Shown in pieces: positions 1 to 9,201 of a DNA stretch of 64,000 nucleotides. Under the pieces are notes generated by a model that had not been told where the DNA came from, ran no database searches, and worked only from the letters and a program-made list of their open reading frames with translations. Every line of letters starts with the position of its first letter. The stretch's first letter is position 1. The position numbers and the translations under genes are program-made. This stretch comes from an uncultured bacterium. GTDB lineage: Bacteria; Bacillota; Clostridia; Lachnospirales; Lachnospiraceae. The stretch is taken from positions 1 through 64,000 of the forward strand of contig CANDBT010000008.1 of NCBI GenBank assembly GCA_947383005.1, in the 5' to 3' direction.

Positions 1-37
1 AATAGTTACTGATTTTATATAAATTGTGCCAATAGCA

Positions 38-66
38 TTGCCATATTGTTACAAATTGGATATAAT
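38..66 (+). promoter_or_regulatory. Sigma-A promoter of glgB
   Basis: A -35 box TTGCCA at 38-43 and a perfect -10 box TATAAT at 61-66 are separated by 17 bases. They lie about 95 bases upstream of the glgB start, and nothing else in this stretch needs a promoter. Confidence 0.7.
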
Positions 67-159
67 AGGAAGTAATCAGAATAATGGGTTAAGAAGCGGA
101 AAATGTCTGGAATTTTATGGGATTATCTTATTTTCTGCGGATAACAGAAGGGGGATTAT

Positions 160-2610
160 ATGAACAAAGAGCTATATGATTTGATGGATTGGGCGGGGAT
201 TGAAGAACTGGTGTATTCAGAAGCACCGGAGCCACAGAATTTATTGGGTCCGCATATAACCGAATCAGGGCTGCTGATTCAAGCATTTATTCCTACAGCG
301 GCAGAGATAACCGTAAAGCTTATTGGCAGCGATAAGGAATATCCGATGGAAATGCAGGATGAGGCAGGTTTTTTTGCAGTTTTGCTACCGCGGAAGAGCC
401 TGGCAGATTATTGGTTGAAGGTAAAATATGATGACGGAAGTGAAGAATCGCTGCGTGATCCGTATGCTTTTGCCTCCCAATATAGTGAAGCAGAGCTGAA
501 AAAGTTTGATGCGGGTATTTATTATGATGTGTATAAGAAAATGGGCGCACATCCGATGGAGATTAAAGGAGTAAAAGGTGTGTATTTTTCCGTATGGGCT
601 CCTGCTGCCATGCGGGTCAGTGTGGTCGGCGATTTTAACCGATGGGATGGCCGTCGGCATCCCATGAAGCGTTTGGGCAGTTTTGGCGTTTATGAGCTGT
701 TTATTCCCGGTCTTGAAGAAGGCGCTATTTATAAATATGAGATAAAAAGCAGACGGGGGGAGCCGATGTTAAAGGCGGACCCTTATGGAAACTATGCGGA
801 GCTGCGGCCTAATACGGCTTCTGTTGTTTGGGATATCGGAAAATATGCCTGGACGGATGAGGCGTGGATGAAAGCGCGGCGGCAGGAGGACCATAAGGTA
901 AAGCCGCTTGCTATTTATGAACTGCATTTAGGTTCCTGGATCCGCAAGCCCATAGAGGTAGACGAAGATGGTGTGGAGATTATCGGATCGGAATTTTACA
1001 ATTATCGGGAGATAGCTCCACGACTGGCAGAATACGTAAAGGAGATGGGATATACCCACGTGGAGCTTATGCCGGTGATGGAACATCCGTTGGATGCTTC
1101 CTGGGGATATCAGGTGACAGGTTATTTTTCACCAACCAGCCGTTATGGCACTCCTGATGATTTTATGTATTTTATGGATTATCTTCATGGGCAGGGAATT
1201 GGCGTAATCCTGGATTGGGTTCCGGCGCATTTCCCCAGAGATGCGTACGGGATGGCGGCTTTTGATGGAAGCTGTTTGTATGAACATCAGGATCCGCGTC
1301 AGGGTTCTCACCCTCATTGGGGAACATTGATTTATAATTATGGACGTCCTCAGGTGAAAAATTTCCTGATTTCCAATGCACTGTTTTGGGCGGAGCAGTA
1401 CCATGCGGATGGTATTCGTATGGATGCGGTAGCTTCCATGCTGTATTTGGACTATGGGAAAAATGATGGCGAGTGGGTGGCAAATATCTATGGAGGTCAT
1501 GAGAATCTTGAGGCCGTAGAGTTTTTAAAGCATCTGAATTCGGTATTTAAAGGCCGAAAAAACGGAGCGATGCTGATAGCAGAAGAATCTACCGCCTGGC
1601 CGAAGATTACGGAAGAAGTGAAAAATGATGGGCTGGGTTTTGACTATAAGTGGAATATGGGCTGGATGAATGATTTCATCGGTTATATGCGGTATGACCC
1701 GTTTTTCCGCAATTATCATTATGGCGAGTTGACGTTCAGCATGCTGTATGCATATAGTGAGAATTTTGTTTTGGTATTTTCTCATGATGAGGTGGTTCAC
1801 GGGAAGGCTTCCATGCTGTGTAAGATGCCAGGTGAATCTTATGAAGCCAAGGCGAATAATCTGCGTGCTGCTTATGGATTTATGTATGGCCATCCTGGTA
1901 AAAAACTGTTATTTATGGGACAAGAATTCGCTCAGGTTGCCGAATGGAATGAAAATGCAGAGCTGCCATGGGATATTTTACAATATCCCGTACACAAAAC
2001 CACGCAGGATTATGTAAAGGCACTGAATCACCTGTACCGTACTCAGCCGGCTTTGTATAAAAAGGATTATCAGCCGGAGGGATTTACATGGATTAACTGT
2101 TCAAGAAGCGCAGAAAACATTGTCAGCTTTGTACGACAGACAGATAAGCTGGAGGAGACATTGCTTTTTATCTGCAATTTCGCGCCGGTAGAGCATGAGA
2201 AGTTCCAGGTGGGTGTACCGTTTTATGGTAAATATAAGGAAATTTTAAACAGCGATGCTGTGGAATTTGGCGGCAGCGGTAAAGGCAATCCACGGGCAAA
2301 GACCTGCAAACAGGAAGAATATGACGACAGGGAAAATTCGATGGTTATAGATCTTCCGCCAATGTGTACATTGGTATTTTCCTGCACACCAATGAAACCT
2401 CCGGTAAAGAAAGAGGAGAAAAAGACGGAGAAAGGGAAGAAAACCGCGAACGGGAAAAAAGCAGAAGCAGAGAAAAGAGGAGCAGAGAAGAGCGCAGCAG
2501 AAAAGAAAGCAACGGCAAAAAAGACGTCTGAGAAAAAGGTAACGGAGAAGAAAATAACAGAAAAGAATGCAGCGGACAATGCTGCCGAGAAGAAGAAAGA
2601 AAAAAAGTAA
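160..2610 (+). CDS. glgB: 1,4-alpha-glucan branching enzyme with lysine-rich C-terminal tail
   Basis: Glycogen branching enzyme (GH13), which cuts alpha-1,4 glucan chains and re-attaches them through alpha-1,6 bonds in the cytoplasm. The N-terminal half has the CBM48 beta-sandwich (FSVWAPAAMRVSVVGDFNRW near residue 145). It is followed by the (beta/alpha)8 barrel with HLGSW, GIRMDAVASML (nucleophile Asp near 422), the acid/base Glu near 475 in AEES, and SHDEVVHGK near 543. A good Shine-Dalgarno (AAGGGGGAT) precedes the ATG. The 816 residues exceed the usual 630-750. The excess is a roughly 70-residue Lys/Ala/Glu-rich tail after residue 745, built of short KKA/EKK units like histone H1. No other glycogen genes lie next to it, so it appears to be a single-gene unit under the promoter at 38-66. 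The catalytic assignment is firm; the role of the tail is unknown. Confidence 0.95.
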   Translation: MNKELYDLMDWAGIEELVYSEAPEPQNLLGPHITESGLLIQAFIPTAAEITVKLIGSDKEYPMEMQDEAGFFAVLLPRKSLADYWLKVKYDDGSEESLRDPYAFASQYSEAELKKFDAGIYYDVYKKMGAHPMEIKGVKGVYFSVWAPAAMRVSVVGDFNRWDGRRHPMKRLGSFGVYELFIPGLEEGAIYKYEIKSRRGEPMLKADPYGNYAELRPNTASVVWDIGKYAWTDEAWMKARRQEDHKVKPLAIYELHLGSWIRKPIEVDEDGVEIIGSEFYNYREIAPRLAEYVKEMGYTHVELMPVMEHPLDASWGYQVTGYFSPTSRYGTPDDFMYFMDYLHGQGIGVILDWVPAHFPRDAYGMAAFDGSCLYEHQDPRQGSHPHWGTLIYNYGRPQVKNFLISNALFWAEQYHADGIRMDAVASMLYLDYGKNDGEWVANIYGGHENLEAVEFLKHLNSVFKGRKNGAMLIAEESTAWPKITEEVKNDGLGFDYKWNMGWMNDFIGYMRYDPFFRNYHYGELTFSMLYAYSENFVLVFSHDEVVHGKASMLCKMPGESYEAKANNLRAAYGFMYGHPGKKLLFMGQEFAQVAEWNENAELPWDILQYPVHKTTQDYVKALNHLYRTQPALYKKDYQPEGFTWINCSRSAENIVSFVRQTDKLEETLLFICNFAPVEHEKFQVGVPFYGKYKEILNSDAVEFGGSGKGNPRAKTCKQEEYDDRENSMVIDLPPMCTLVFSCTPMKPPVKKEEKKTEKGKKTANGKKAEAEKRGAEKSAAEKKATAKKTSEKKVTEKKITEKNAADNAAEKKKEKK

Positions 2611-2672
2611 CCGCTTGCCTGTCAAAATTGCTTGATTAAAAATAGCGTAGCCATGCGGCTAAGATTATTGGT

Positions 2673-2706
2673 AAAGCTGGCCTGTCAGTCTTGATAGGCC
2701 AGCTTT
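2673..2706. terminator. Hairpin between convergent glgB and pyrC
   Basis: A perfect 11-bp inverted repeat (AAAGCTGGCCT at 2673-2683, AGGCCAGCTTT at 2696-2706) lies between two convergent genes. The pyrC stop codon (complement of 2685-2687) is inside the loop. No strong T-tract follows on either strand, so it may act as a weak bidirectional terminator or an mRNA 3'-end stabiliser. Confidence 0.5.
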
Positions 2707-3974
2707 CCGTCGCATATGGTGTATTTTACTTTTCCATACAAAGTTTTCCCGACAAAGGGGGAATTGGCGGATTTGGAAGCAAACCGGGAAACGATCCAAG
2801 GTTCTTCCGGTGCGAACAGAGTAAGGTCTGCGCTGGCGCCGGGGGCGAGATAGCCTTTATCGAGACGGTACAGGCGTGCTGGATTAAGGCTCATTTTTTC
2901 TATTAGCTGCATGAAAGTAAGATGGCCGGGCTTTACCAGATTGGTGACAGCCAGGGATAATGCGGTTTCCAAACCGATGATGCCGCTGGGAGCCTGAGGA
3001 AAGGGCCGGTTTTTTTCTTCCTGGCTATGTGGGGCATGGTCCGTGGCAATAATGTCAAGTATATTTTCCCTAAGTCCCCAAAGGATTGCCTCCCGGTCTT
3101 TCGCGGTGCGCAGAGGCGGATTCATTTTAGCCAAAGTACCATGCTCCAATACGGCGGATTCGTCCAGGGAAAAGTGGTGAGGGGTAACTTCGGCGGTTAC
3201 ATCAGCACCCATTGTTTTTGCCAATTGAATCATACGCACAGAATTTGCTGAACTGATGTGCTGGATATTGACAGATGCTTTGGTATGTAAAGCCAGCAGG
3301 CAATCCCGGGCAACCATGATATCTTCAGCCAGTGCCGGGGAACCGCCGAGCCCGAGCTGCGAGGATACAAAACCTTGGTTGATGCCGTTATTTTCGATAA
3401 ATAAAGGGTCTTCCTCATGGAAGCTGAGAGGCACATCAAGGCGGGCGGCCGTTTCCATAGCTTGCTTTACTAAAACGGCATCTTTTAGAGGCATACCGTC
3501 ATCGGTGAATCCGACAGCGCCATGGGATTTGAGATTTTCCATATCGGTTAGCGTTTTGCCATTGAGACCTATGGTAATGGCGGCAGCGCTAAGTACATGA
3601 ATATTTGTTTTTTTCCCTTCGGCCAGTACATATTCCAAAGTTTCGAGATTGTCTACCGGCGGTTTTGTGTTTGCCATACAGACAACGGTTGTGAAACCGC
3701 CTTTTGCGGCAGCTTTTGCTCCGGTATGGATATCTTCTTTGTAAGTCAGGCCCGGGTCGCGGAAATGGACGTGGACATCGATAAAACCGGGAGAAACAAT
3801 CAGGCCGCGGGCATCGATAATTTGAATCGGATGTTCCGGAGTGCGGGAAGAAAGGTATTTTCCCGCGGCGCCGGGGGCTATTTTTATAATTTTATTTTGA
3901 TCTATGACCAAATCCATAATCGCATCTGTTTTTGATTTGGGATCAATTACCCGTCCTTCTTTAATAATGATCAT
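2685..3974 (-). CDS. pyrC: Dihydroorotase
   Basis: Zinc-dependent amidohydrolase that cyclises N-carbamoyl-aspartate to dihydroorotate, the third step of pyrimidine synthesis. The metal-binding motif DVHVHFRDPG lies near residue 60. Further signatures are GFTTVVCMANTKPP, the HISS histidine region and IIATDHAPHS near 305, all typical of class I dihydroorotases (about 430 residues). I chose the ATG at 3974, giving 429 residues, because a GGAG Shine-Dalgarno sits just upstream and the family starts with the MIIIK-type beta strand; an earlier in-frame ATG at 3995 lacks this. No other pyr genes adjoin it. The stop codon falls in a hairpin loop shared with the convergent glgB 3' end. Confidence 0.95.
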   Translation of the reverse strand: MIIIKEGRVIDPKSKTDAIMDLVIDQNKIIKIAPGAAGKYLSSRTPEHPIQIIDARGLIVSPGFIDVHVHFRDPGLTYKEDIHTGAKAAAKGGFTTVVCMANTKPPVDNLETLEYVLAEGKKTNIHVLSAAAITIGLNGKTLTDMENLKSHGAVGFTDDGMPLKDAVLVKQAMETAARLDVPLSFHEEDPLFIENNGINQGFVSSQLGLGGSPALAEDIMVARDCLLALHTKASVNIQHISSANSVRMIQLAKTMGADVTAEVTPHHFSLDESAVLEHGTLAKMNPPLRTAKDREAILWGLRENILDIIATDHAPHSQEEKNRPFPQAPSGIIGLETALSLAVTNLVKPGHLTFMQLIEKMSLNPARLYRLDKGYLAPGASADLTLFAPEEPWIVSRFASKSANSPFVGKTLYGKVKYTICDGKLAYQD

Positions 3975-4014
3975 AAAATCTCCTTTCGGTTGCAATTTTG
4001 CAGAGTTTAGGAAA

Positions 4015-4050
4015 ATGGGGCTGTTGCATCATGTTTTGCGACAGCCCCAT
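4015..4050 (-). terminator. Terminator after the DUF378 gene
   Basis: A 10-bp inverted repeat (ATGGGGCTGT at 4015-4024, ACAGCCCCAT at 4041-4050). On the minus strand it is followed by TTTTCC. It lies downstream of the minus-strand DUF378 gene and upstream of pyrC. Confidence 0.6.
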
Positions 4051-4163
4051 AATGGTGTTTTTCAGGTTGCTATTTACATTTTGGCTGATCATTTTGTTGA
4101 TTAGCCATGGGCTAATATGGTATTGGGAACAAAGCATCTGCTCTCATTGCTGCGGGTAATCGG

Positions 4164-4370
4164 CTATTCGTTACTGCCGGTTTGCATATAAAAGGTAATC
4201 AGGTACAGCCCACACAATCCAACTAAAGCGTAGATAATCCGGGAGATCCAGCTTATTCCGCCAAAAAGTGAAGATACTAAATTAAAATTGAAAAAACCAA
4301 TTAATCCCCAGTTGACCGCGCCGATAATTGCTATGGTCAAAGCTGTATAATCTAACATTTTGCTTCTCAT
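4164..4370 (-). CDS. DUF378 family small membrane protein
   Basis: A 68-residue integral membrane protein with two predicted transmembrane helices, the first around LTIAIIGAVNWGLIGFF and the second around IIYALVGLCGLYLITFY. The NWGLIGFF motif is the hallmark of the DUF378 (YuzA-like) family, whose function is not known. I start it at the ATG at 4370, where AGGAGG lies at optimal distance; the longer frame from 4415 has no such site. It is transcribed in the same direction as the pot operon but is separated from potD by about 170 bases, so it is probably independent. Confidence 0.85.
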   Translation of the reverse strand: MRSKMLDYTALTIAIIGAVNWGLIGFFNFNLVSSLFGGISWISRIIYALVGLCGLYLITFYMQTGSNE

Positions 4371-4537
4371 ATTATGTCCTCCTTTGCATGATAAGATGCC
4401 GGGGTCAAAAGGCATTTTTCGGGTTCTGACATGACCTTGTGACCTTGGTATCGTAATAATGCGCTTTCAGAATATTCCAGGAGTAGTATATACGAATTCG
4501 GCGAGCCGCATACGGGAAAAATTTGGCAAACATGTTT

Positions 4538-5662
4538 CTAATTTGCTTTAACTTCTTTCCAGAAATCATTATAAACAGCATCTACTTCATCACCTAAATA
4601 AGTGAAAACTTCACTATTTGTGAGAGAGTCGATGTCGGGAAATACGGTTTTATTATTGCGCATTTCTTCGTCTAAAAGCTCAAAAGCACCTTTATTGGGA
4701 GTCGGGTAGGTAATATATTCAAAATTAGCCTTGGCAATTTCCGGTCGGCATAAAAAGTCAATCCATTTTTCTGCATTTTCTTTGTTCTTCGCGTTTTTGG
4801 GAATTACCCAGGAATCCAGCCATAGATTTGTTCCTTCTTCGGGCAAAACATACTCCAAATCATAATCCAGCCCCAGACTCTCAACTTCTCCTTGTACATA
4901 CAGCATTTCCCCGGAATAAATTACACCGACAGCGGCTTCACCGCCAATCATTTTATCCCGTACCTGGTCGATAACGTAAGCTTGCACCAGCGGCTTTTGT
5001 TCAATCAAGGCATCCTTTGCCTGGTTCAATTCGTTTTCGTTTGTGCTGTTCATTGAAAATCCATCTCGCTTTAAAGCTACCATAAAAGCGTCGCGGACAC
5101 TGTCCTGCATAAGAATCTCGCCGCTGAGTTTTGGGTTCCACAAATCCGCCCATTTGGTCGGAGGCGCCACACCTAACTCTTCCAGGCGCTTGGTATTATA
5201 TAAAATTCCTACTGTGCCCCAGCAATAAGGTACGGAATATTTATTTTCCGGATCGAAGGCTTTTGACATTTCCATATATGCCGGGTCGATCTGGCTGATA
5301 TTAGGGATATGGTCAAAATTAATTTCTGCCAGTAAATCATTTTCACGCATTTTCTGAATCATATAATCAGAAGGGCAGACAACATCGTAGGTCACGGCAC
5401 CGGCTTCAATAACCGGATACATTTCTTCATTTGTATCGAACAAATCATAAATCACATGAATACCCGTCTCATCTTCGAACTGGTTAATCACATCTTCATC
5501 AATATACTCGCCCCAGTTGTATACGTACAATTCACCTGCATTCTTTTGTTCAGAAGCGCTTTGTCCGTTCCCGGCTCCCTCAGAAGAAGTTCCGCAGCCG
5601 CTCAAAAGGGGAAGGGCAACTGCTGCCGTCAAAATTAATGTCCATGTTTTTCTTTTCATCAT
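4538..5662 (-). CDS. potD: Spermidine/putrescine ABC transporter substrate-binding lipoprotein
   Basis: Extracytoplasmic polyamine receptor of the PotABCD importer. It begins with a lipoprotein signal peptide whose lipobox is LLSGC (Cys near residue 23), followed by a short Ser/Gly/Glu-rich linker. The mature protein starts with LYVYNWGEYID, the classic PotD/PotF opening, and contains YDVVCPSDYMIQKM, YCWGTVGILYNT and GEMLY, which are typical polyamine-binding-family segments. Its 374 residues are normal. It is the last gene of the minus-strand operon, 41 bases after potC. Two adjacent ATGs (5662 and 5659) follow a GGAGG site; the second has the better spacing, so the true protein may be one residue shorter. 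Confidence 0.95.
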   Translation of the reverse strand: MMKRKTWTLILTAAVALPLLSGCGTSSEGAGNGQSASEQKNAGELYVYNWGEYIDEDVINQFEDETGIHVIYDLFDTNEEMYPVIEAGAVTYDVVCPSDYMIQKMRENDLLAEINFDHIPNISQIDPAYMEMSKAFDPENKYSVPYCWGTVGILYNTKRLEELGVAPPTKWADLWNPKLSGEILMQDSVRDAFMVALKRDGFSMNSTNENELNQAKDALIEQKPLVQAYVIDQVRDKMIGGEAAVGVIYSGEMLYVQGEVESLGLDYDLEYVLPEEGTNLWLDSWVIPKNAKNKENAEKWIDFLCRPEIAKANFEYITYPTPNKGAFELLDEEMRNNKTVFPDIDSLTNSEVFTYLGDEVDAVYNDFWKEVKAN

Positions 5663-5703
5663 ACATCCTCCATATTATCATTGAGTAACAGTTACAACAG
5701 TGA

Positions 5704-6498
5704 CTATATCTGTTCTTTTTTCTTTGGTGCAAAATTGCTTATAATCAGTAAACTCAACACAATCAAAAAAATCATCGTAGACAAAGCATACATGGATGGC
5801 CGGATTCCCCGGCGGACTTCACTGTAAATCAGCGTAGACAGGGTATTAATCCCGGCGCCGCGGGTGAAATGGGTAATGATAAAATCATCCAGCGACATGG
5901 TAAAAGCCAGCAGAAAGCCGGAGAGCACCCCAGGCAGTATATCGGGAAAAACAATTTTGAAAAAAGCATATATCGGTCCGGCACCCAGATCCATGGCTGC
6001 CTCATAAGTGGCGCGGCTGGTTTGCTTAAGCTTTGGCATGATGCTTAATATTACATAAGGGATATTAAAAGTAATATGGGCAATAAGAACGGTTTTAAAG
6101 CCCAGAGAGATCCCGAAAGCGATAAAAGCCAGCATAAGGGAAATCCCGGTTACGATATCGGCATTGAGCATGGGTATGTTGGTTATCCCCATGATAACGG
6201 CCTTGGGAACGGTTCTCATACTGTTAATGGCAATGCAGGCAGCCAGGCCGATAACCGTGGCAATCAGGGCGGATAAAAAGGCAATCAAAAGCGTATTTTG
6301 CAAAGCGGCCATAATGTTGCGGCTGGCGAACATGTCCCTGTACCATTGGAGAGAAAAACCGCCCCATTGAGTGCGGGATTTGGAGGAGTTAAAGGACAAT
6401 ACCATCATAGTAGCAATAGGAGCATATAAAAAAATCAAAATAGCTGCCAGATATAAATTTTGCCAGGTTTGCTGAAATATGGATTTAAGCCGGCTCAT
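5704..6498 (-). CDS. potC: Spermidine/putrescine ABC transporter permease PotC
   Basis: Second membrane subunit of the polyamine importer (264 residues, binding-protein-dependent permease fold, about six helices). The EAA loop that contacts the ATPase is visible as YEAAMDLGAGPIYAFFKIVFPDILPG around residue 165. The segment FTMSLDDFIITHFTRG is characteristic of PotC. It abuts potB without spacing (the potB stop lies at 6499-6501) and is translationally linked to it. It is essential for the channel together with PotB. Confidence 0.95.
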   Translation of the reverse strand: MSRLKSIFQQTWQNLYLAAILIFLYAPIATMMVLSFNSSKSRTQWGGFSLQWYRDMFASRNIMAALQNTLLIAFLSALIATVIGLAACIAINSMRTVPKAVIMGITNIPMLNADIVTGISLMLAFIAFGISLGFKTVLIAHITFNIPYVILSIMPKLKQTSRATYEAAMDLGAGPIYAFFKIVFPDILPGVLSGFLLAFTMSLDDFIITHFTRGAGINTLSTLIYSEVRRGIRPSMYALSTMIFLIVLSLLIISNFAPKKKEQI

Positions 6499-7323
6499 CT
6501 AAAATGCACTCCCTTCTCCGTTTTTATCGTATTTGGCAATGAGAGCCATACTGATTAAAATAAAAATCATCAGCACCAGAGAAAGGCCGGCTCCCAAATG
6601 CCAGTTGCCGCCCCGGGTAAATTCCTGTTCAATGACATTGCCAATGAGCAGAATTTTGCTGCCCCCCAACAGGTTGGAGATGACGAATGTGGTAAGAGCA
6701 GGGACAAATACCATAGTGATGCCGCTGATGATGCCGGGAATACTTAAAGGAAGCCAAACCAAAAACAGGGTTTGCATGAAGTTGGCCCCTAAGTCCCGGG
6801 CGGCATTGATGGTGTCATCATCGATTTTACATAGTACGTTGTATATGGGCAGTACCATAAACGGCAAAAAGTTGTAAACCATACCCAGGATAATGGCGCC
6901 GGAGGTATTGATAAGGCCCTGGGGCGGCAGACGCAACGCAGCCAGAAGCCCATTGATCACTCCGTTTTTTTCTAAAAGAGTTTGCCATGCCATAGTCCGC
7001 AGAAGAAAATTCATCCACATAGGCAGAATAAAAATAAATACAATAAAGCTCCCCCGGCCCATGCCTCGATTTCGCAGAACCATGGCCAGCGGGTAGGCCA
7101 GCACAAGGCAAATCACCGTGCTGACGAAAGACAATTCCAAAGCCAGCCATAGGGATTTGCGGTGTTCCGGTGTCATAATGGACAAGATATTGGACAAGGT
7201 AAAGGAACCTTCCCGGTCAGTGAAGCCGTAATAAACAATCAGAAGCAGGGGGATGAGGATAAAACCGAGACTCCAAAACAGATAAGGCCCGGCTAACAGA
7301 TTTTTTCTCAAAAGTTTATTCAT
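6499..7323 (-). CDS. potB: Spermidine/putrescine ABC transporter permease PotB
   Basis: First membrane subunit of the polyamine importer, 274 residues with about six transmembrane helices. The first is [20 protein letters not shown]. The EAA-like loop [20 protein letters not shown] lies near residue 185, and the C-terminal segment [19 protein letters not shown] matches PotB. Its start overlaps the potA 3' end by 8 bases, as is usual in this operon. Confidence 0.95.
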   Translation of the reverse strand: MNKLLRKNLLAGPYLFWSLGFILIPLLLIVYYGFTDREGSFTLSNILSIMTPEHRKSLWLALELSFVSTVICLVLAYPLAMVLRNRGMGRGSFIVFIFILPMWMNFLLRTMAWQTLLEKNGVINGLLAALRLPPQGLINTSGAIILGMVYNFLPFMVLPIYNVLCKIDDDTINAARDLGANFMQTLFLVWLPLSIPGIISGITMVFVPALTTFVISNLLGGSKILLIGNVIEQEFTRGGNWHLGAGLSLVLMIFILISMALIAKYDKNGEGSAF

Positions 7324-8392
7324 TGACGCCTACTGCCTCCTCATCTTCTGAAGCGGGTTTATTCATAATCTGGATATCAAAGGGATCCACATGGATACCT
7401 ACTTGTTTTCCTACAGGGCACATATCCGTGCTGTGGACCAGCCATTCGAAGCCGTCAGGGGTAGTTACTTCCATCTCGTAATGGACACCCTTGAAAATCA
7501 GGTGGGTGCATATGCCAGTCAGAGTTCCCCGGGAAGGTTCTACCAAGTCGATATCTTCAGGGCGGATTACTACGTCTACGGGTTTGTTGGTGCCGAACCC
7601 CTTATCCACACAGGCGAAACGGGCGCCCAAAATTTCCACTAGTTCGTCGCGGATCATCGTGCCGTGGATAATGTTGCTTTCACCGATAAAGTCAGCTACA
7701 AAAGCATTCTCCGGTTCGTTGTAAATCTGTTCCGGAGTACCGGTTTGCTGGATGTATCCCTGGTTCATTACCACGATGGTATCAGACATGGTTAATGCCT
7801 CTTCCTGGTCATGTGTCACATAGATAAAAGTAATTCCTAATTCATTTTTCAGGCGGATCAGTTCGTACTGCATATCTTGCCGCAGTTTCAAATCAAGTGC
7901 GCCCAGCGGTTCATCTAAAAGCAGCACTCTTGGTTCGTTGACGATGGCCCGTGCAATGGCGATTCGCTGCTGCTGGCCGCCGCTTAAGGAAGAGACGGAA
8001 CGGTTCTCAAATCCGTCTAAGTTTACCAGTTTTAAAGCATATTTAATTTTATCTTGAATATAGGTTTTGGATTTGCCTTTGATCTTCAGGCCGAAGGCAA
8101 TATTTTCAGCAATATTCATATGAGTGAACAGGGCATATTTCTGGAAAACCGTATTTAACTGGCGTTTGTTGGGTGGCAATTTGCTGATGTCTTCCCCATC
8201 GAAGATGACCTGTCCCTGGTCGGCCGTCTCAAAGCCGCCGATAATTCTGAGCGTGGTAGTTTTGCCGCATCCGCTTGGGCCTAAAAGAGTAACGAAAGTA
8301 TTTTCCGCTACAGATAAGTTTAGATCATCCAAAACAACGGCGCCGTCAAAGCTTTTGGTTATGTTTTTTAAATTGATTAAAGGCTGATTCAT
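7316..8392 (-). CDS. potA: Spermidine/putrescine ABC transporter ATP-binding protein
   Basis: Cytoplasmic ATPase that drives PotBC. It carries Walker [10 protein letters not shown] near residue 40, the ABC signature LSGGQQQR near 140, and Walker [12 protein letters not shown] followed by the H-loop in [16 protein letters not shown]-terminal TOBE domain (about residues 240-345, from [11 protein letters not shown]) is the regulatory part found in PotA. Its 358 residues are normal. It lies 21 bases downstream of the XRE-cupin regulator and overlaps potB by 8 bases, so the order on the minus strand is regulator-potA-potB-potC-potD. Confidence 0.96.
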   Translation of the reverse strand: MNQPLINLKNITKSFDGAVVLDDLNLSVAENTFVTLLGPSGCGKTTTLRIIGGFETADQGQVIFDGEDISKLPPNKRQLNTVFQKYALFTHMNIAENIAFGLKIKGKSKTYIQDKIKYALKLVNLDGFENRSVSSLSGGQQQRIAIARAIVNEPRVLLLDEPLGALDLKLRQDMQYELIRLKNELGITFIYVTHDQEEALTMSDTIVVMNQGYIQQTGTPEQIYNEPENAFVADFIGESNIIHGTMIRDELVEILGARFACVDKGFGTNKPVDVVIRPEDIDLVEPSRGTLTGICTHLIFKGVHYEMEVTTPDGFEWLVHSTDMCPVGKQVGIHVDPFDIQIMNKPASEDEEAVGVNE

Positions 8393-8413
8393 AAATCTTT
8401 CCTCCTGAGTATA

Positions 8414-8947
8414 TTAAAAGCTGGGGGGAGAACTGACCCATACCAGCACGGCGCCGCTCTTGCTGGTAAGATAGTGCATTTTACCTGGAACAAAATAAAA
8501 GGATTCGCCTTTCTTAGCCCGGTAAATCCGGCTGCCGATATGTATGGAAACGGTTCCCTGCAGCACATAGCCGAATTCTTCACCCTCATGGGGATTGTCC
8601 GGATAAGTTTCGCCGCCGGCTTCCAGTGTAAGTAAAATCGGTTCCATCACATGCTTTTGCGCATTGGGAATAATCCATTTAATTTCATTTTTCAGTTCCG
8701 GGTCATGTTTTTCAAAGTAATCGGCTTTTCCGAAAACAACCTGTTCTTCCGATTCCTCGTTAAAAAATTCACCTAGAGAAGTCCCCAGGCATTGAAGAAT
8801 GTCCGTCAGAGTTGCAATGGAAGGGGAGGTCAGGTTCCGTTCAAGCTGGGAGATGAATCCCTTGGAAAGCTCGGAACGGTCGGCAAGTTCCTCCTGGGTA
8901 AGGCATTTTAGCACCCGGAGTTCTTTCAATTTTAAACCGATATTCAT
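8414..8947 (-). CDS. XRE-family regulator with cupin domain (polyamine operon regulator)
   Basis: A 177-residue two-domain transcription factor. Residues 1-65 form a helix-turn-helix of the Cro/CI type (LKELRVLKCLTQEELADRSE followed by KGFISQLERN). Residues 105-175 form a small beta-barrel cupin (PHEGEEFGYVLQGTVSIHIG), the ligand-sensing part in PuuR-like regulators. As the first gene of the potABCD operon it probably senses polyamines or a derivative and controls its own promoter at 9043-9070. Two direct repeats between that promoter and the start codon (8967-9028) are candidate operators. The fold is clear; the ligand is inferred from context. Confidence 0.9.
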   Translation of the reverse strand: MNIGLKLKELRVLKCLTQEELADRSELSKGFISQLERNLTSPSIATLTDILQCLGTSLGEFFNEESEEQVVFGKADYFEKHDPELKNEIKWIIPNAQKHVMEPILLTLEAGGETYPDNPHEGEEFGYVLQGTVSIHIGSRIYRAKKGESFYFVPGKMHYLTSKSGAVLVWVSSPPSF

Positions 8948-8966
8948 TTTTTCCTCCTGAAACTAA

Positions 8967-9028
8967 CCTTAAAGTTTACAAATACTAACTGATTGTAAAA
9001 ATAAGTTAAAAGTTTAGTAATAATAAAC
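8967..9028. promoter_or_regulatory. Candidate operator: two AT-rich direct repeats
   Basis: CTTAAAGTTTACAAATACT (from 8967) and GTTAAAAGTTTAGTAATAAT (from 9005) are imperfect direct repeats of about 22-24 bases with the shared core TTAAA(A)GTTTA..AATA.TAA(A)C. They lie between the pot promoter and the first codon of the regulator, where an autoregulator would be expected to bind. This is an inference from position and repetition. Confidence 0.4.
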
Positions 9029-9042
9029 AGACAGCAATTACC

Positions 9043-9070
9043 ATTATACAGAAAAATATTTGCATGTCAA
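9043..9070 (-). promoter_or_regulatory. Sigma-A promoter of the pot operon
   Basis: Read on the minus strand: a perfect -35 TTGACA (complement of 9065-9070), a 16-base spacer and a perfect -10 TATAAT (complement of 9043-9048). It points at the regulator-potABCD operon. The perfect boxes suggest strong transcription that needs repression. Confidence 0.75.
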
Positions 9071-9201
9071 TACATTGTGAATAGATTTTTTTATAAAGAT
9101 GTGGTATGATAAGTTTAATGGTTACTGCTTATTCCTGTAATGTTTGCAGTAACGCTTAATTCCCTTTATCGGGTAACATGAATGCATGAGGAGGAAAAAT
9201 T

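Noticed and set aside
2223-2625. Long reverse-strand frames rich in Phe/Leu across the end of glgB
   Set aside because: They are the mirror of the Lys/Ala/Glu tail codons; no ribosome site and no family pattern.
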